Positions 24,346 to 34,264 of a stretch of 64,000 bases of DNA are shown here, in pieces. Numbering within the stretch: position 1 is the first letter of the stretch; each line of letters opens with the position of its first letter. A model generated the notes under the pieces. The model ran no database searches, was not told the DNA's origin, and saw only the letters and a program-made list of their open reading frames with translations. This stretch comes from Antarctobacter heliothermus (GTDB taxonomy: Bacteria; Pseudomonadota; Alphaproteobacteria; Rhodobacterales; Rhodobacteraceae), in contig NZ_CP022540.1 of assembly GCF_002237555.1 (NCBI RefSeq), positions 1,434,501 through 1,498,500 of the forward strand, in the 5' to 3' direction. A program made the position numbers and the translations under genes.

Positions 24346-26530
24346 ATGAAAAAGCTGAAAATTAATCTTGAAAATTGCTATGGTATTGGAAGCTTCGATC
24401 ACCTTTTCGATTTTTCAAAATCATCAACGTTCATAGTGTATGCGCCAAATGGAACGATGAAGTCCTCTTTAGCTCGGACTCTTCGCTTTTTCGCCGACCG
24501 AAAGACAGATCCGCCATGCGATCGATTTTTTCCAGATCGAGTTCCCAAATTCGAATTGATCCTTGATGATCAGCTCACTGAGGGTAATGTCGACATCTTG
24601 GTTGTTGATCCGGAGCAACCTGATTATGATGCAGCACACAAAATAAGCTCATTCGTGGCAAGTAAGGAGCTGAAGCGTGCGTATGACGCGATATACGAAG
24701 ACCTAGAGAAGAAAAAGACTGAGTTTGTTCGCAAGTTGAAGAGGACATCGCAAAGTACTGACTGTGAAAATGAATTCTTTGACGCATTCCAAAATGATGA
24801 TCAGCAAAATTTCTTCGATTTGTTGACGGTGGCCTTTCAAGCGCTCGGCGAAGATACTAGGCTTTACAAGTTCAGGTACAACGATGTTTTCGACAGGAAA
24901 GGCAACGTGAAGAAGTTCCTTGAGAAAAAACCAAGAATACCTGGATCAGTACATTGACTTATATACAGGGCTGCTTCGTCAATCGACAGTGTTCAATAGC
25001 TCGGAGAAATCTTTTGGGACATATCAAGCAGATCAGATTGTTAAGTCTATTGCCGACAACTCGTTTTTTGAGGCAGGCCACAGAATTGAACTGGCCGGAA
25101 ATAAGGTCGTGGGGTCTTCTGAGGATCTACAAGAAATTGTTGCCGAAGAGATCAATCGAATTGTTGGTGACCCTGAACTAAAGAAAATTTTTGACAAGGT
25201 TGACAAGGCTATCGGGGCAAACGTCGAGCTTCGCTCGTTTAAAACACTGATTGAAAAGGAGAACCCTCTTCTTGTTGAGCTCAGGGATTACGAAAAGTTC
25301 AGAAAAGATGTTTGGCTTGGCTATCTCATTGAACTGAAATCTGACCTTCAGGAGATCTGTGAGTTCTACGAGGCACAGAAGGACGGACTCAAGAAGATTT
25401 TCGACGAGGCCAAGAAAGAGGTGTCAATTTGGCAGGAGCTAGTCACGACATTCAACTCTCGATTTTATGTGCCGTTTGAAGTTTCTCTCTCCAACCAGGA
25501 GGATGTAATCCTAAAGGAAGATGGGGCAAATTTGGAGTTTGCTTATTCCGATCGAAAACAAGAGTCGGTAAGCTGTGAAAGAAATGCACTTCTAAACACA
25601 ATCAGCAAAGGCGAGCAGCGGGCCTTCTATATACTTCAAGTGCTCTTTGAGATCGAATCGCGAAGAAGCAAAGCGGCAAGCTGTCTTATTGTATTCGACG
25701 ACATTGCGGACTCCTTCGACTATAAAAACAAGTACGCGATCATCGAATACATAAAGGACCTGCATGAATCCTCGGACTTCAATATCTTAATTCTTACCCA
25801 CAATTTTGATTTCTACAGGACTGTTGCATCGCGCCTCTACTTAAGCAGACGGCATGCGGTTCTTATGGGAGCGAAGGATGATGATGGCATCGTACAACTT
25901 CTTCGGGGACAATACGTGAACGATGCTTTTGAGCATCTTTCTGGCCGAATTTCCGAAGAAAAGGTATTTGTGACGTTGATCCCGTTCCTGAGGAATCTTG
26001 TGCAGTATTCGGGGCAAGAAGATTCCGACGATTTTCTGACGCTCACGAAGTGCCTTCACTTGAAGGATGGATCTGGAGCAATACTGGCCGAAGACGTTGT
26101 TCAGATTTGGCGGAATCGGTTTGGCCGATACCAAACCGAGAAATTCGAATTCGGACAAGAACCCGTCATAGACATGATATTCCGTCTAGCTGACGCGATT
26201 GTTTTGGAAGGTGACGCTGTTGACGAAATAGTCCTTGAGAACAAGGTAACATTGGCGATAGCAGTTCGGTTGAAAGCGGAAGACTTCATGATCGCATCCA
26301 TCGAAGACTTAGACCTCGATCAGATTGCCAGTGTTCAAACCGCTGGGTTACTAAAACAGTACAAGGACTGCCCCGCATATGACCCTGAAGCAGGCAAAAT
26401 CTTGAACAAGGTCTCCCTGATGACTCCGGAGAACATTCACCTGAACGCCTTCATGTACGAGCCACTGATTGATATGTCGGTCAGGCATTTGACCGATCTC
26501 TATGATGAGGCGAAGACATTGGGAGCCTAG
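24346..26530 (+). pseudogene. P-loop (ABC/SMC-like) ATPase gene split by a +1 indel in an A6 run
   Basis: Two frames together encode one ATPase. The first (24346-24957) contains a variant Walker A, APNGTMKSS, at residues 33-41 (Met in place of the last Gly). The second continues with an ABC-like signature SKGEQRAFYIL, Walker B CLIVFDDIADSFD and H-loop ILTHNFDFYRT. The shift falls at AAAAAA 24925-24930. Removing one A restores KKFLEKNQEYLDQYIDLY and one 727-residue protein of exact codon length. AT-rich codon use sets it apart from the chromosome. The frame change could be mutation, polymerase slippage or a sequencing error. The start is the ATG after GAGGGA. Ten bases separate it from the Mrr-STAND gene, so the two form an operon. 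No nuclease domain was recognised in it. Confidence 0.75.
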
Positions 26531-26540
26531 TGGTAAGTGT

Positions 26541-28813
26541 ATGACAAGATTCAAAAACCTATCTCATATCGACTTCGAAGAGCTATGCCGAGACATCCTT
26601 GGAGCAGAAACTGGGGTGCGTTTTTCCGCGTTTGGTCCAGGCCCGGACGGCGGCGTTGATGGCAGGCACTCAAAAGGAGAAGAAGCCACAGTTCTCCAGT
26701 GCAAGCACTATGCAGGTTCAACATTTTCAAATCTCAAGGCTTCAGTGAAAAAAGAAGTTCTGAAGTTGTCGGCCTTGAAGCCAAAACGATATTTACTGTG
26801 CACATCGCACTCACTCACACCGCAAAAAAGTGATGAAATCGCTGAACTGATTGGTGACTATCTTCAGAGCCCGGAAGATGTTTGGGGGCAAGAAGACCTC
26901 GAGGAGGCTATTCGACGCCACCCCGAAATTGAAAAATCTCATATGAAGCTATGGCTGTCGAGTACCGCTGTTTTGGAGCGGATTCTGCATTCCGGATTGG
27001 AAACATACACTCAAGCGACAAAGGACGAAATTCTAGGCGATCTCAAAGTTTACGTCCGAAACCCTAGTTTTGATGAGGCTGTGAAAAAACTTGAGCGCGA
27101 GAAAATCCTGATAGTCTCTGGTCCGCCTGGTGTTGGCAAAACTACGTTGGCGCGAATGGTGGCCTATCACTACCTCAACGATGGCTGGAACTTTTATGCG
27201 ATTAATTCACTGGAAGATGGATTCTCGAAGATCGATGACAGCAAGCCAACGATTTTCTTCTTCGACGATTTTCCTGGACGAATTGAACTGGATCGTCAGT
27301 CACTGCTTCAAAGAGACACCGCGTTGGCAACCTTCGTTCGAAGGGTAAGAAACTCAAAGAACGCTCGTTTCATCCTTACTACCCGCGCACACATTTTCGA
27401 AGAGGCACGGAACCTGTCTGATCACGTCGATGACCGAAGGCTGCAACTGGCGAAATACTTGCTTGACGTAGGTAGTTATACACGGGAGATAAAGTCTCAT
27501 ATTCTATTTAACCACCTGTCTGTGTCCAGCCTGAGTCAGGGTCATTTTTCGTCACTCTTGGAAGATGATTGGCTTAAGAAAATAGTGGACCACAAAAACT
27601 ATAACCCCCGTTTGATCGCCTCTGTATCGAGCGATTGCCTGGATGATGTCGTTGCAATCAATTACCCAAAGTACATCTATCACGCGCTAGAGAATCCTGA
27701 TCTAGTTTGGAGTAAGCCATACAGGTCTTTAGATATGAGGTTGCAGAACCTCCTGGTCGCTCTCTTTTTGGAAATCAGATCGGACAGGAAATTGACGAGC
27801 TGAGGGAAAACTACTCAGAGTTACACAGAACAGTCAGCGCTTACTACTCTCAGCCAACAAAACCAGGGGATTTCGAGACAGCGCTTCGAGCGCTTGAATC
27901 AGGGTTTATTTCAATCTCTGGCAAAAGGGTGATCTCCATTAATCCGTCTGTAAGGGATTTTCTGAAAGCTTACCTGACTGAAAGAGAGTACTTGAACCTA
28001 CTCCCCCAGACGGCTCGACGTGTTGATTGGGCTGCTTCGGTTTGGAGGCACGTCAAGGGTCAACTAAAAACGCACCCTCCAGAGGTTAAGAAGTTTGTAC
28101 AGTTGTTTAAGGGTGTCGCCAATCGCATTGAAGAAACGCCATCTCAGCGACATGTCAAATCCAGCAGCAACTTCTATTCAGTTTATTCAGATGATCTTTC
28201 TCTTTCAGGCAGACTTGAACTTCTGTTTGATTGGTGGGAGCAGTCTGAGGACGAATACTTTCTCGATAGATGTCTTGAGGTTCTGGCGTCTGGGAAAGTA
28301 GAGTTGGTACCATGGCGCGACGGTCGGGTATTAGCTGAGTTGCATTGGCAGGTATCCAACTTTGTTGATTCTGAGATCGCCCAAAAGGATAAACTCTTGA
28401 GGCTGATCGAACAGAGACTTGTTCATACAATTGAGGGAGGGCTGCCTGTTGATGAAATTCTATCGATCGTCGAGGCGGTGGACGAATTCATGGCTGACAC
28501 GGCTCCCGACGAGGTTACCGAAGCACTCGAAGGTGTCGTTGGATACGAATTCAGTGAGACCGAAGAGGCAATAGGTCACCTCAACACGGAAAGCGAACTT
28601 TCCGAACACATGGAACACCTTGAGCAGTTGGCAAAGGTGACAGGTATTAATCCAGATTCTGCGCTTAAGGTCGTGTCGGAGAAACTGGTTCAGTACGAAA
28701 GGCCTGACTACGATGAGCATAGGGGAAGCTTCACCCGTCCAAAGCAAAGCCAGCGTACTGAGTTCAGCGATGAGGCCTTGGTCAGTCTATTCTCGAACCT
28801 GGTTGATCGTTGA
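26541..28813 (+). pseudogene. Mrr-like nuclease fused to a STAND NTPase, split by an indel in a T5 run
   Basis: Restored, this is a 757-residue protein. Residues about 5-115 form an Mrr-type PD-(D/E)xK nuclease (FEELCRDILG ... GPDGGVDG ... LQCKHY, catalytic Asp36/40 and Gln53-x-Lys55). A predicted nSTAND3-type NTPase follows (Walker A GPPGVGKT at 194-201, Walker B IFFFDDFPG, Arg-rich RFILTTRAH sensor) and then a helical C-terminal region likely to sense a partner. The frame changes at TTTTT 27765-27769: the first frame stops at 27801-27803, while adding one T gives FFGNQIGQEIDELRENY and reads to 28813. Nuclease-STAND proteins of this kind act in anti-phage defence (Avs and relatives); this length is shorter than classical Avs proteins. 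Encoded with the ATPase gene 10 bases upstream. Confidence 0.75.
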
Positions 28814-28866
28814 AGGCTCCTGATCAGAGTGCTGTTTTTCAGAAAGGAGAAGTGTTCCAGGAGATG

Positions 28867-30057
28867 TTAGACATCCGTGATTTTGAAAGTTTCGAAAAGA
28901 TCCGCCCACTCCCGCATCAACTCCACCCGCTGCTCCCAATACGTCGCTCGATTGTACGTTCGACGGATCGCGTTCTTGTCCTGGTGGGCCAGCGCTGCCT
29001 CGATCACATCCGGGTCATAGCTCCGGTTGTTGAGGATCGTGCTGGCCGTAGCGCGGAAGCCGTGGGCGGTCACCTCGTCTTTCGTGTATCCCATCCGGCG
29101 CAGCGTAGAGTTGAATGCATCCTCAGACAGCCACTTCCGGTTGGAATGGATCGACGGGAACATCAACTCAACACCGTCGATTATCGGCCAGTTCCGCTCC
29201 ACAATGGCCATGGCTGGTTCTGAGAGCGGCACAATGTGTTCACGACGCATCTTGGTGCGCTCGGACGGGATCGTCCACATTCGCTTGTCTCGGTCGATTT
29301 CCTGCTTCCTGGCGCCCCGCACTTCTCCTGGGCGCGTCATGGTGAGGATCTGGAACATGAGGGCATCTTTGATCACGCCAGCACCGGTGTATTCCTCAAG
29401 GTCGCGCAGGAACTGGCCGAAGGCTGTCTCGTCGGTGATGGCGGCGCGATTGGTCACCTTAACCGGCAGCAAGGCTTCCTTCACCGCGTTGGTCGGGTCG
29501 GTCTCGGCCCGCAGCGTGACGATTGCTAGACGGAAGACACCAGAGAGTGTGCCGCGCAGCTTTTTCGCGGTCTCGCGCCGTCCGCTGTGTTCGACCTTTT
29601 TCAGGAGGTGCAGGATCTCTGCCGAGGTGATCTCGGCAATCGGTCGGTCATGCAGTGCCTCGGCCAGTGTATGGATGTGCCACCGCTTCTTCTTGAGCGT
29701 GATCTCGGCGAGTTCACGGTCTTCAGCTTGCTGCAGGTACTCTTCAGCAACGAGAAGGAAGGTGGTCCGGGCTTTTGTCTCCGCCTCGATCTCATCCAGA
29801 CGCTTCTGCACGGTCGGATCAGTACCTTCCGCCAGCTGCACGCGGATGGCGTCACGTTTCGCTCTGGCTTCTCGCAGCGACACGTCGGGGTACGATCCGT
29901 GCGCCAGCAATCGCTCCTTGCCTCGGAACGTGTACTTCTGCCGCCAGAGCTTGGAGCCGTTTGGGTTCACCAAGACGAATAGGCCGAGGGAATCGTAGAG
30001 CTTGTACGGTTTCTCCGCCGTCTTTGCCTTCTTGATTTTGAGGTCAGTGAGCGCCAC
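28867..30057 (-). CDS. Tyrosine-type site-specific integrase (DUF4102/P4-like)
   Basis: The product is a 396-residue integrase that would insert and excise the island at tRNA-Leu. It has an N-terminal DUF4102 arm-binding domain (ALTDLKIKKAKTAEKPYKLYD), a core-binding domain, and a catalytic domain with Arg in TMTRPGEVRGARK, His-x-x-Arg in TAHGFRATAST, His in LAHQDKNAIR and Tyr in the RTYNRATY region. I choose the GTG preceded by GGAGGTGATACCCCA instead of the earlier ATG; family N-termini begin at this point. It reads away from the tRNA, in the orientation usual for tRNA-borne islands. All catalytic residues are present. Confidence 0.9.
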   Translation of the reverse strand: MALTDLKIKKAKTAEKPYKLYDSLGLFVLVNPNGSKLWRQKYTFRGKERLLAHGSYPDVSLREARAKRDAIRVQLAEGTDPTVQKRLDEIEAETKARTTFLLVAEEYLQQAEDRELAEITLKKKRWHIHTLAEALHDRPIAEITSAEILHLLKKVEHSGRRETAKKLRGTLSGVFRLAIVTLRAETDPTNAVKEALLPVKVTNRAAITDETAFGQFLRDLEEYTGAGVIKDALMFQILTMTRPGEVRGARKQEIDRDKRMWTIPSERTKMRREHIVPLSEPAMAIVERNWPIIDGVELMFPSIHSNRKWLSEDAFNSTLRRMGYTKDEVTAHGFRATASTILNNRSYDPDVIEAALAHQDKNAIRRTYNRATYWEQRVELMREWADLFETFKITDV

Positions 30058-30087
30058 TGGGGTATCACCTCCACCATTCCCGCCTGA

Positions 30088-30145
30088 TACCCCAGAACCG
30101 TACCCCAAAGTGGTGGGGTATTGGGTGGGGTAGCATGTTCAGCTA
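30088..30145. repeat. Candidate integrase arm-type sites, tRNA-proximal end
   Basis: TACCCCA lies at 30088-30094 and 30101-30107, and its complement TGGGGTA at 30114-30120 and 30126-30132. All four are spaced 12-13 bases apart. GCATGTTCAGCTA follows at 30133-30145. These words recur near the distal end of the island. The cluster overlaps the region just upstream of the integrase start, so integrase binding could also regulate its own gene. Confidence 0.5.
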
Positions 30146-30222
30146 TGGGCAGGATGATAGTCGCAAACCCCAAGAAAACCTAGGCTTTGAGGGTAGTTAT
30201 GAGCAGCTATGTGAGGGGTAAG

Positions 30223-30308
<86 letters not shown>

Positions 30309-30458
30309 ACAGGTGCGTGAGGAGGGCGTTTACGCTTGCCTGCGCGGGGTGTCAACGCGGTTTTTGAAAGAATGTCTGCGCGGCAAACGGGCGCCTTGCC
30401 GGGGCGGCGCTGGCCCGGTATTCCTGCATCCGCAGGCTTGGCTACAGGAGAGCGTCCC

Positions 30459-31442
30459 ATGTCCAAACTCGTCACCATATATGGCGGCTCGGGATTCGTC
30501 GGGCGTTACATCGCCCGCCGCATGGCCAAGGAGGGCTGGCGCGTGCGCGTTGCCGTCCGGCGGCCCAATGAGGCGATCTTTGTGCGCCCTTATGGCGTTG
30601 TCGGTCAGGTAGAGCCTGTGTTCTGCAACATCCGCGACGATGACAGTGTCCGTCGCGTGATGCAGGGCGCAGATGCGGTCGTGAACTGCGTTGGCACCTT
30701 CGACAAGGGCGGCAAGAACAACTTTGACGCGGTCCAGAACGAGGGGGCGGAACGAATCGCGCGCCTGGCAATGGAAGAAGGCGTGGCACAGTTGGTGCAT
30801 CTTTCGGCCATCGGTGCGGATCAGGAAGGCGATAGCCTTTATGCCAAGAGCAAGGGATTGGGCGAAGAGGGGGTTCTGAAACACTTCCCGCAGGCCGTGA
30901 TCCTGCGTCCTTCGGTGATCTTCGGACCAGAGGACCAGTTCTTTAACCGCTTCGCCGGCATGACCCGCTTTGGTCCGATCCTGCCGGTTGTCGGCGGGGG
31001 CACCCGGTTCCAGCCGGTCTATGTGGATGACGTCGCGCAGGCCGCTGTCAAAGGCGCGCAGGGAACGGCACAGCCGGGTATCTACGAACTGGGCGGCCCG
31101 GATGTCATGACGTTCAGCGACCTGATGCGGCTGATGCTGACCGTGATTCGCCGCCGCCGTCTGATCGTGAACATCCCCTTCTTTGCCGCGTCGATCATTG
31201 GTTCGGTGTCGGACCTTGTGCAAAGCCTCTCGCTGGGTCTGATTCCGGCGCAGATCACCGCCGATCAGGTCCGTACCCTGCGCCATGACAATGTGGTGAC
31301 GGGAGAGGCCAAAGGCTTTGCTGATCTGGATATCGTGCCCGATGCTGTCGGGGCGGTGCTCCCGGACTATCTGTGGCGGTTCCGTCCGTCCGGTCAGTAT
31401 CTGGCGATCAAGGAATCTGCGCAGAACCTGCGCCCGCACTGA
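30459..31442 (+). CDS. NDUFA9-like NAD(P)-binding epimerase/dehydratase family protein
   Basis: This is a 327-residue atypical short-chain dehydrogenase resembling the complex I accessory subunit NDUFA9/39 kDa. The Rossmann glycine motif is [18 protein letters not shown] (residues 6-23). [10 protein letters not shown] and [10 protein letters not shown] occupy the places of the usual catalytic segment, and [19 protein letters not shown] follows. Such proteins bind NADPH and are linked to respiratory-complex assembly in alphaproteobacteria. I start at the ATG preceded by AGGAG; an upstream in-frame extension overlaps the tRNA side and has no support. A strong hairpin follows the stop. Confidence 0.87.
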   Translation: MSKLVTIYGGSGFVGRYIARRMAKEGWRVRVAVRRPNEAIFVRPYGVVGQVEPVFCNIRDDDSVRRVMQGADAVVNCVGTFDKGGKNNFDAVQNEGAERIARLAMEEGVAQLVHLSAIGADQEGDSLYAKSKGLGEEGVLKHFPQAVILRPSVIFGPEDQFFNRFAGMTRFGPILPVVGGGTRFQPVYVDDVAQAAVKGAQGTAQPGIYELGGPDVMTFSDLMRLMLTVIRRRRLIVNIPFFAASIIGSVSDLVQSLSLGLIPAQITADQVRTLRHDNVVTGEAKGFADLDIVPDAVGAVLPDYLWRFRPSGQYLAIKESAQNLRPH

Positions 31443-31453
31443 CCGCCGACAAT

Positions 31454-31485
31454 CCAGCCGGGACCGACCGTCCTGTCCCGGCTGG
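31454..31485 (+). terminator. Terminator-like hairpin after the NDUFA9-like gene
   Basis: A perfect 11-bp stem, CCAGCCGGGAC and GTCCCGGCTGG, with a 10-base loop begins 12 bases after the stop codon. No T-run follows, so termination may need another factor. It also lies beyond the end of the convergent DUF6455 genes and could serve both sides. Confidence 0.5.
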
Positions 31486-31527
31486 AACCGCCTCGACACA
31501 AGCAGGGACAACCTCCTGGCGCCCGCT

Positions 31528-31791
31528 CTAGGCGCGGCGCCGTAGGTTGGACAAAATCGTGCTGTTGCAGCAACCGGGTGGCGGCGTCGGGGTCAGGTTG
31601 GTCTGACTGGCCAGCCAGCGTTCGCAAGCCGTGACCAACGCGCATCCCCGGCAGCGGGTGACCATTCCGGCATAGGTGTCGGGCGCAAGGCTGCCTGTCT
31701 TCATCGCGTCGTTCAGGTTCAGTCCCATGACGCGCGCCACGCTTCGCGTCATAAAGAAATGCCGGGCGGGATCGCCAAGCGTCAGGGTCAT
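31528..31791 (-). CDS. DUF6455 family small protein (paralogue 1)
   Basis: This is an 87-residue cysteine-rich small protein with the pattern CRGCALVTACERW (Cys-x2-Cys-x5-Cys) and a further C-terminal CC. The pattern is shared with the two genes upstream. Function is unknown; the conserved cysteines could bind a metal or iron-sulfur cluster (inference). The start is the ATG preceded by AGGAG, with a GTG one codon earlier. It is third in a minus-strand run of three paralogues. Confidence 0.75.
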   Translation of the reverse strand: MTLTLGDPARHFFMTRSVARVMGLNLNDAMKTGSLAPDTYAGMVTRCRGCALVTACERWLASQTNLTPTPPPGCCNSTILSNLRRRA

Positions 31792-31801
31792 CACATTTCT
31801 C

Positions 31802-32086
31802 CTAGGGTGCCGTGTCTTGCGTCGCGGCCTTCAATGCGGCAAGGCGCTTGCGGTTCACGCAGGGGGAGGGCAGGGAGCGAGTGTCGCCCCCGGGGCTATC
31901 CAGCCAATGACCGCATCCCTCGGCCCAACTGCATCCCCGACAACGGCTCACCAGTCCCGCCCAGTCGGCCTGACTCAGCAGGCCCTCATTGACGGCGCGC
32001 ACCAGATCGACGCCGGTGGCTTTGGCCATCCGCTGAACACGCCAATAGTGGGTCGTCTCATCGCCAAGAGGCTGCGGGTTGCTCAT
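31802..32086 (-). CDS. DUF6455 family small protein (paralogue 2)
   Basis: A 94-residue protein with the same core as its neighbours: RMAKATGVDL ... LVSRCRGCSWAEGCGHWLDSP. The CRGC-x5-C-x-H/W layout and a distal Cys (SPCVNRKRL) are kept. It is the middle gene of three. Spacing to both neighbours is only a few bases to ten bases, so they form one transcript. Confidence 0.78.
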   Translation of the reverse strand: MSNPQPLGDETTHYWRVQRMAKATGVDLVRAVNEGLLSQADWAGLVSRCRGCSWAEGCGHWLDSPGGDTRSLPSPCVNRKRLAALKAATQDTAP

Positions 32087-32089
32087 GTC

Positions 32090-32347
32090 TCAGTCCTGTT
32101 TCAGGGCGCGAAACAGCGTGGCGTTGCGGCAATACGCGGGGGTGTCCGTCGCCGTTGCCGTCTGCGCCTCCAGCCAATGTTCGCATTTTTCGACAGATTT
32201 ACATGCCGTACACCCCAGTACCGCGTCCTCAAGGTCTGACATCGACAGCTTGCCGCGCAGCATCTGTTCCTCAAGATCGACGCCGTACGCCTGTGCCATG
32301 TTGTCGACAAGCGCGGCGTGCCGTTTGAGCGTGGTCTGACTTTGCAT
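32090..32347 (-). CDS. DUF6455 family small protein (paralogue 3)
   Basis: An 85-residue member and the first of the tandem set. The core reads NMAQAYGVDLEE ... VLGCTACKSVEKCEHWLEAQ with a distal Cys in AYCRNATLF. I start at the ATG after GGGGGACCGACCC rather than the earlier in-frame ATG. Its sequence differs from the other two outside the cysteine core, suggesting old duplications and separate roles. Confidence 0.78.
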   Translation of the reverse strand: MQSQTTLKRHAALVDNMAQAYGVDLEEQMLRGKLSMSDLEDAVLGCTACKSVEKCEHWLEAQTATATDTPAYCRNATLFRALKQD

Positions 32348-32440
32348 GGGTCGGTCCCCCTGGTTCTGGTCCAATGGGGCAAGGATGGCGGCTTGGGGCC
32401 GACAGTGCCTTGATGCAGGTCAACGTAGCGTCAGCGGGAC

Positions 32441-33151
32441 CTACTGCCCGGCAAGCGCCGCAGCGGTGTCGCGCACGATCTGCATGCGGGCGGCATTGGG
32501 CGGATGGCTGCCCAGAAACCTGTTGCCCGGATCGGGGATGCGGGCAAAGAACTTGGCCCCGTTCACCGGATCATAGCCGGCGCGATAGGCGATGATCGTG
32601 CCCAGCTGATCCGCCTCCAACTCGAATTCCTTGGAATAGGTGCGCGCGCCCACGGCGGCGCCCAGTTGTTCGGCGTTGCGCACCGCCTCTGCCTCGGCTC
32701 CGCTGATGGCGGCAATCCCGGCAAAGACCACTGCGCCGATGGTGGCGCTTTCGCGGGTCTTGGCCAGATGATCCAGAATGTGGTGCGCCGCCTCATGCCC
32801 CATCACAAAGGCCAGTTCATCCGCGTTGCGCACGGAATTGATCATGCCGATATTGAACGCCAGAATAGGCCGCCCGTACCGGTCCACCGTCTGAAAGGCG
32901 TTGGGCGCTAGGTCTGCCCGGTCATCCACGACGATTTGGAAATCGCAATTCAATCCGCTCGTCCGCTTGCGGCATTCTCGCTCGGCCAGCGGCTCGACGG
33001 TCTCGACCACTTCGACAAACTGCCGCGCGGCCTGGTTGGCGCGCACCTGCGCCTCGGACCCGCCCACCAACGAGGGCGCGGGAGTGGGCAGGGACATCGG
33101 CGCGCAGGCCGACAGCAGCGCACAGACGATGATCAGGGGCAGACGGTACAT
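32441..33151 (-). CDS. M48 family metalloprotease lipoprotein
   Basis: The product is a 236-residue periplasmic zinc protease. The signal ends with a lipobox (LSAC, Cys16), so it should be lipid-anchored. The HEAAH zinc motif is at residues 119-123 and the third ligand Glu lies in SKEFELEADQLG. The pattern matches Oma1/BepA/LoiP-type M48 peptidases that degrade misfolded outer-membrane or periplasmic proteins, but without TPR repeats. SHPPNAARM near the C-terminus is a common M48 tail motif. Confidence 0.88.
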   Translation of the reverse strand: MYRLPLIIVCALLSACAPMSLPTPAPSLVGGSEAQVRANQAARQFVEVVETVEPLAERECRKRTSGLNCDFQIVVDDRADLAPNAFQTVDRYGRPILAFNIGMINSVRNADELAFVMGHEAAHHILDHLAKTRESATIGAVVFAGIAAISGAEAEAVRNAEQLGAAVGARTYSKEFELEADQLGTIIAYRAGYDPVNGAKFFARIPDPGNRFLGSHPPNAARMQIVRDTAAALAGQ

Positions 33152-33262
33152 ATACGGTCCAGACAGGCGATGAGTGCTAAAGATATCTATGCCGCATTCG
33201 CGTCCTGCGCCAGACAGTCGCGTTCACTTGGCGGTGTTGCGCCGGTGGTCTATCTTTCACCC

Positions 33263-33661
33263 ATGCATGAAAAAACGACGGTCATCTACAACGACACTTG
33301 CCCGATCTGTTCGCGTGAGGTGGACGGCTATCGCCGCATGACCGCGCAGGACGGGCTGGATGTCGCCTTTTGCGGCTTGTCCGATGGCACGCAGGCGGAG
33401 CACGGGCTGACCAAGGACGCCGCCGCGCGGCGCTTTCATGTGATCCAGAACGGCGTGCTCCTCAGCGGGATGCCCGCGTTTGCCGCGCTTTGGCAGGAAA
33501 TGCCGCGCTTGCGCTGGCTGGCGTGGCTGGTCCGGCGTCCGGGTCTGCGGCAATTGACCGGGGTCTTGTACGATCACGCCATGGCGCCGCTGCTCTACCG
33601 AATGCACCTGCGTCGTCAACGCCGCCAAGAATCGGTTTCCGACCCCGCCGCTCCGCGATAG
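33263..33661 (+). CDS. DUF393 (thiol-disulfide oxidoreductase DCC) family protein
   Basis: A 132-residue protein beginning with the DCC-type signature VIYNDTCPICSREVDGY, containing a redox-like CPIC pair. Members are predicted thiol-disulfide oxidoreductases; substrates are unknown. The start is the ATG that places this motif at the usual position. A longer form from 33171 is possible but neither has a strong ribosome site. Confidence 0.78.
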   Translation: MHEKTTVIYNDTCPICSREVDGYRRMTAQDGLDVAFCGLSDGTQAEHGLTKDAAARRFHVIQNGVLLSGMPAFAALWQEMPRLRWLAWLVRRPGLRQLTGVLYDHAMAPLLYRMHLRRQRRQESVSDPAAPR

Positions 33662-33670
33662 CCTGCAGAC

Positions 33671-33901
33671 ATGTTTAGTGTAGAGCACGATTTCGACGCC
33701 ACCGTTGTCACCCTTGTGGATGAGGGCAAAGCGCCTCTGAAAGAGGACGTGGTCATTTCCAGCTTTGAGGAATGCGTGACGGTCGAACAATATGACGCCC
33801 GCACCGACCGCGTGGAAAAGATCACCCTGTCGATTTCCCAGATGCGCGACCTTGTCGCCGCCGTTAGCATGCCCGAAGGCGTCTACCGCCGCGACGACTA
33901 A
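33671..33901 (+). CDS. Conserved small hypothetical protein
   Basis: A 76-residue acidic protein (MFSVEHDFDATVVTLVDEGK ... MPEGVYRRDD) 9 bases after the DUF393 gene, same strand. Base composition and codon use look like a real gene, and it ends just before the convergent DUF167 gene. I do not recognise a domain and no signal or membrane segment is visible. Confidence 0.6.
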   Translation: MFSVEHDFDATVVTLVDEGKAPLKEDVVISSFEECVTVEQYDARTDRVEKITLSISQMRDLVAAVSMPEGVYRRDD

Positions 33902-33907
33902 GACGGT

Positions 33908-34165
33908 TTAGTCCGCGATCCGGAACAGCTTGTCGCGCGAGGTCTCGCCGCGCAGCAGTTCCAGCCGCGACTTGGGCACGCCCAATGCCTTGGCCAGCAG
34001 CTTGATCACCGCCGCGTTGGCCTTGCCGCCCTCGGGCACGGTGGTCACGGTCACACGCAGCCCGGTCTCGTCCCGCAGGACCGCGTTGCGCGCGGCCTTG
34101 GGCGTGACGCGCACGGCCAATGTTGTTCCGGGGATGGCAAGGTCGCTCAGATCGGGCAGTTTCAT
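33908..34165 (-). CDS. DUF167 / YggU family protein
   Basis: An 85-residue protein of the DUF167 (YggU) family with the diagnostic block VRVTPKAARN ... GLRVTVTTVPEGGKANAAVIKLLAKALGVPKSRLELLRG. It is a small conserved alpha-beta fold without an established biochemical role. I start at the ATG after GGAGAGCC; a start four codons earlier is also in frame. Confidence 0.88.
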   Translation of the reverse strand: MKLPDLSDLAIPGTTLAVRVTPKAARNAVLRDETGLRVTVTTVPEGGKANAAVIKLLAKALGVPKSRLELLRGETSRDKLFRIAD

Positions 34166-34264
34166 GGCTCTCCGCATACAGCTTGTGTGGCGACGCGCAA
34201 GAAAAGCGGTTGAATCCTGCGCCTAGGGGCCTGACATAACACGCGAGTGATTGAAGGAGACGCC

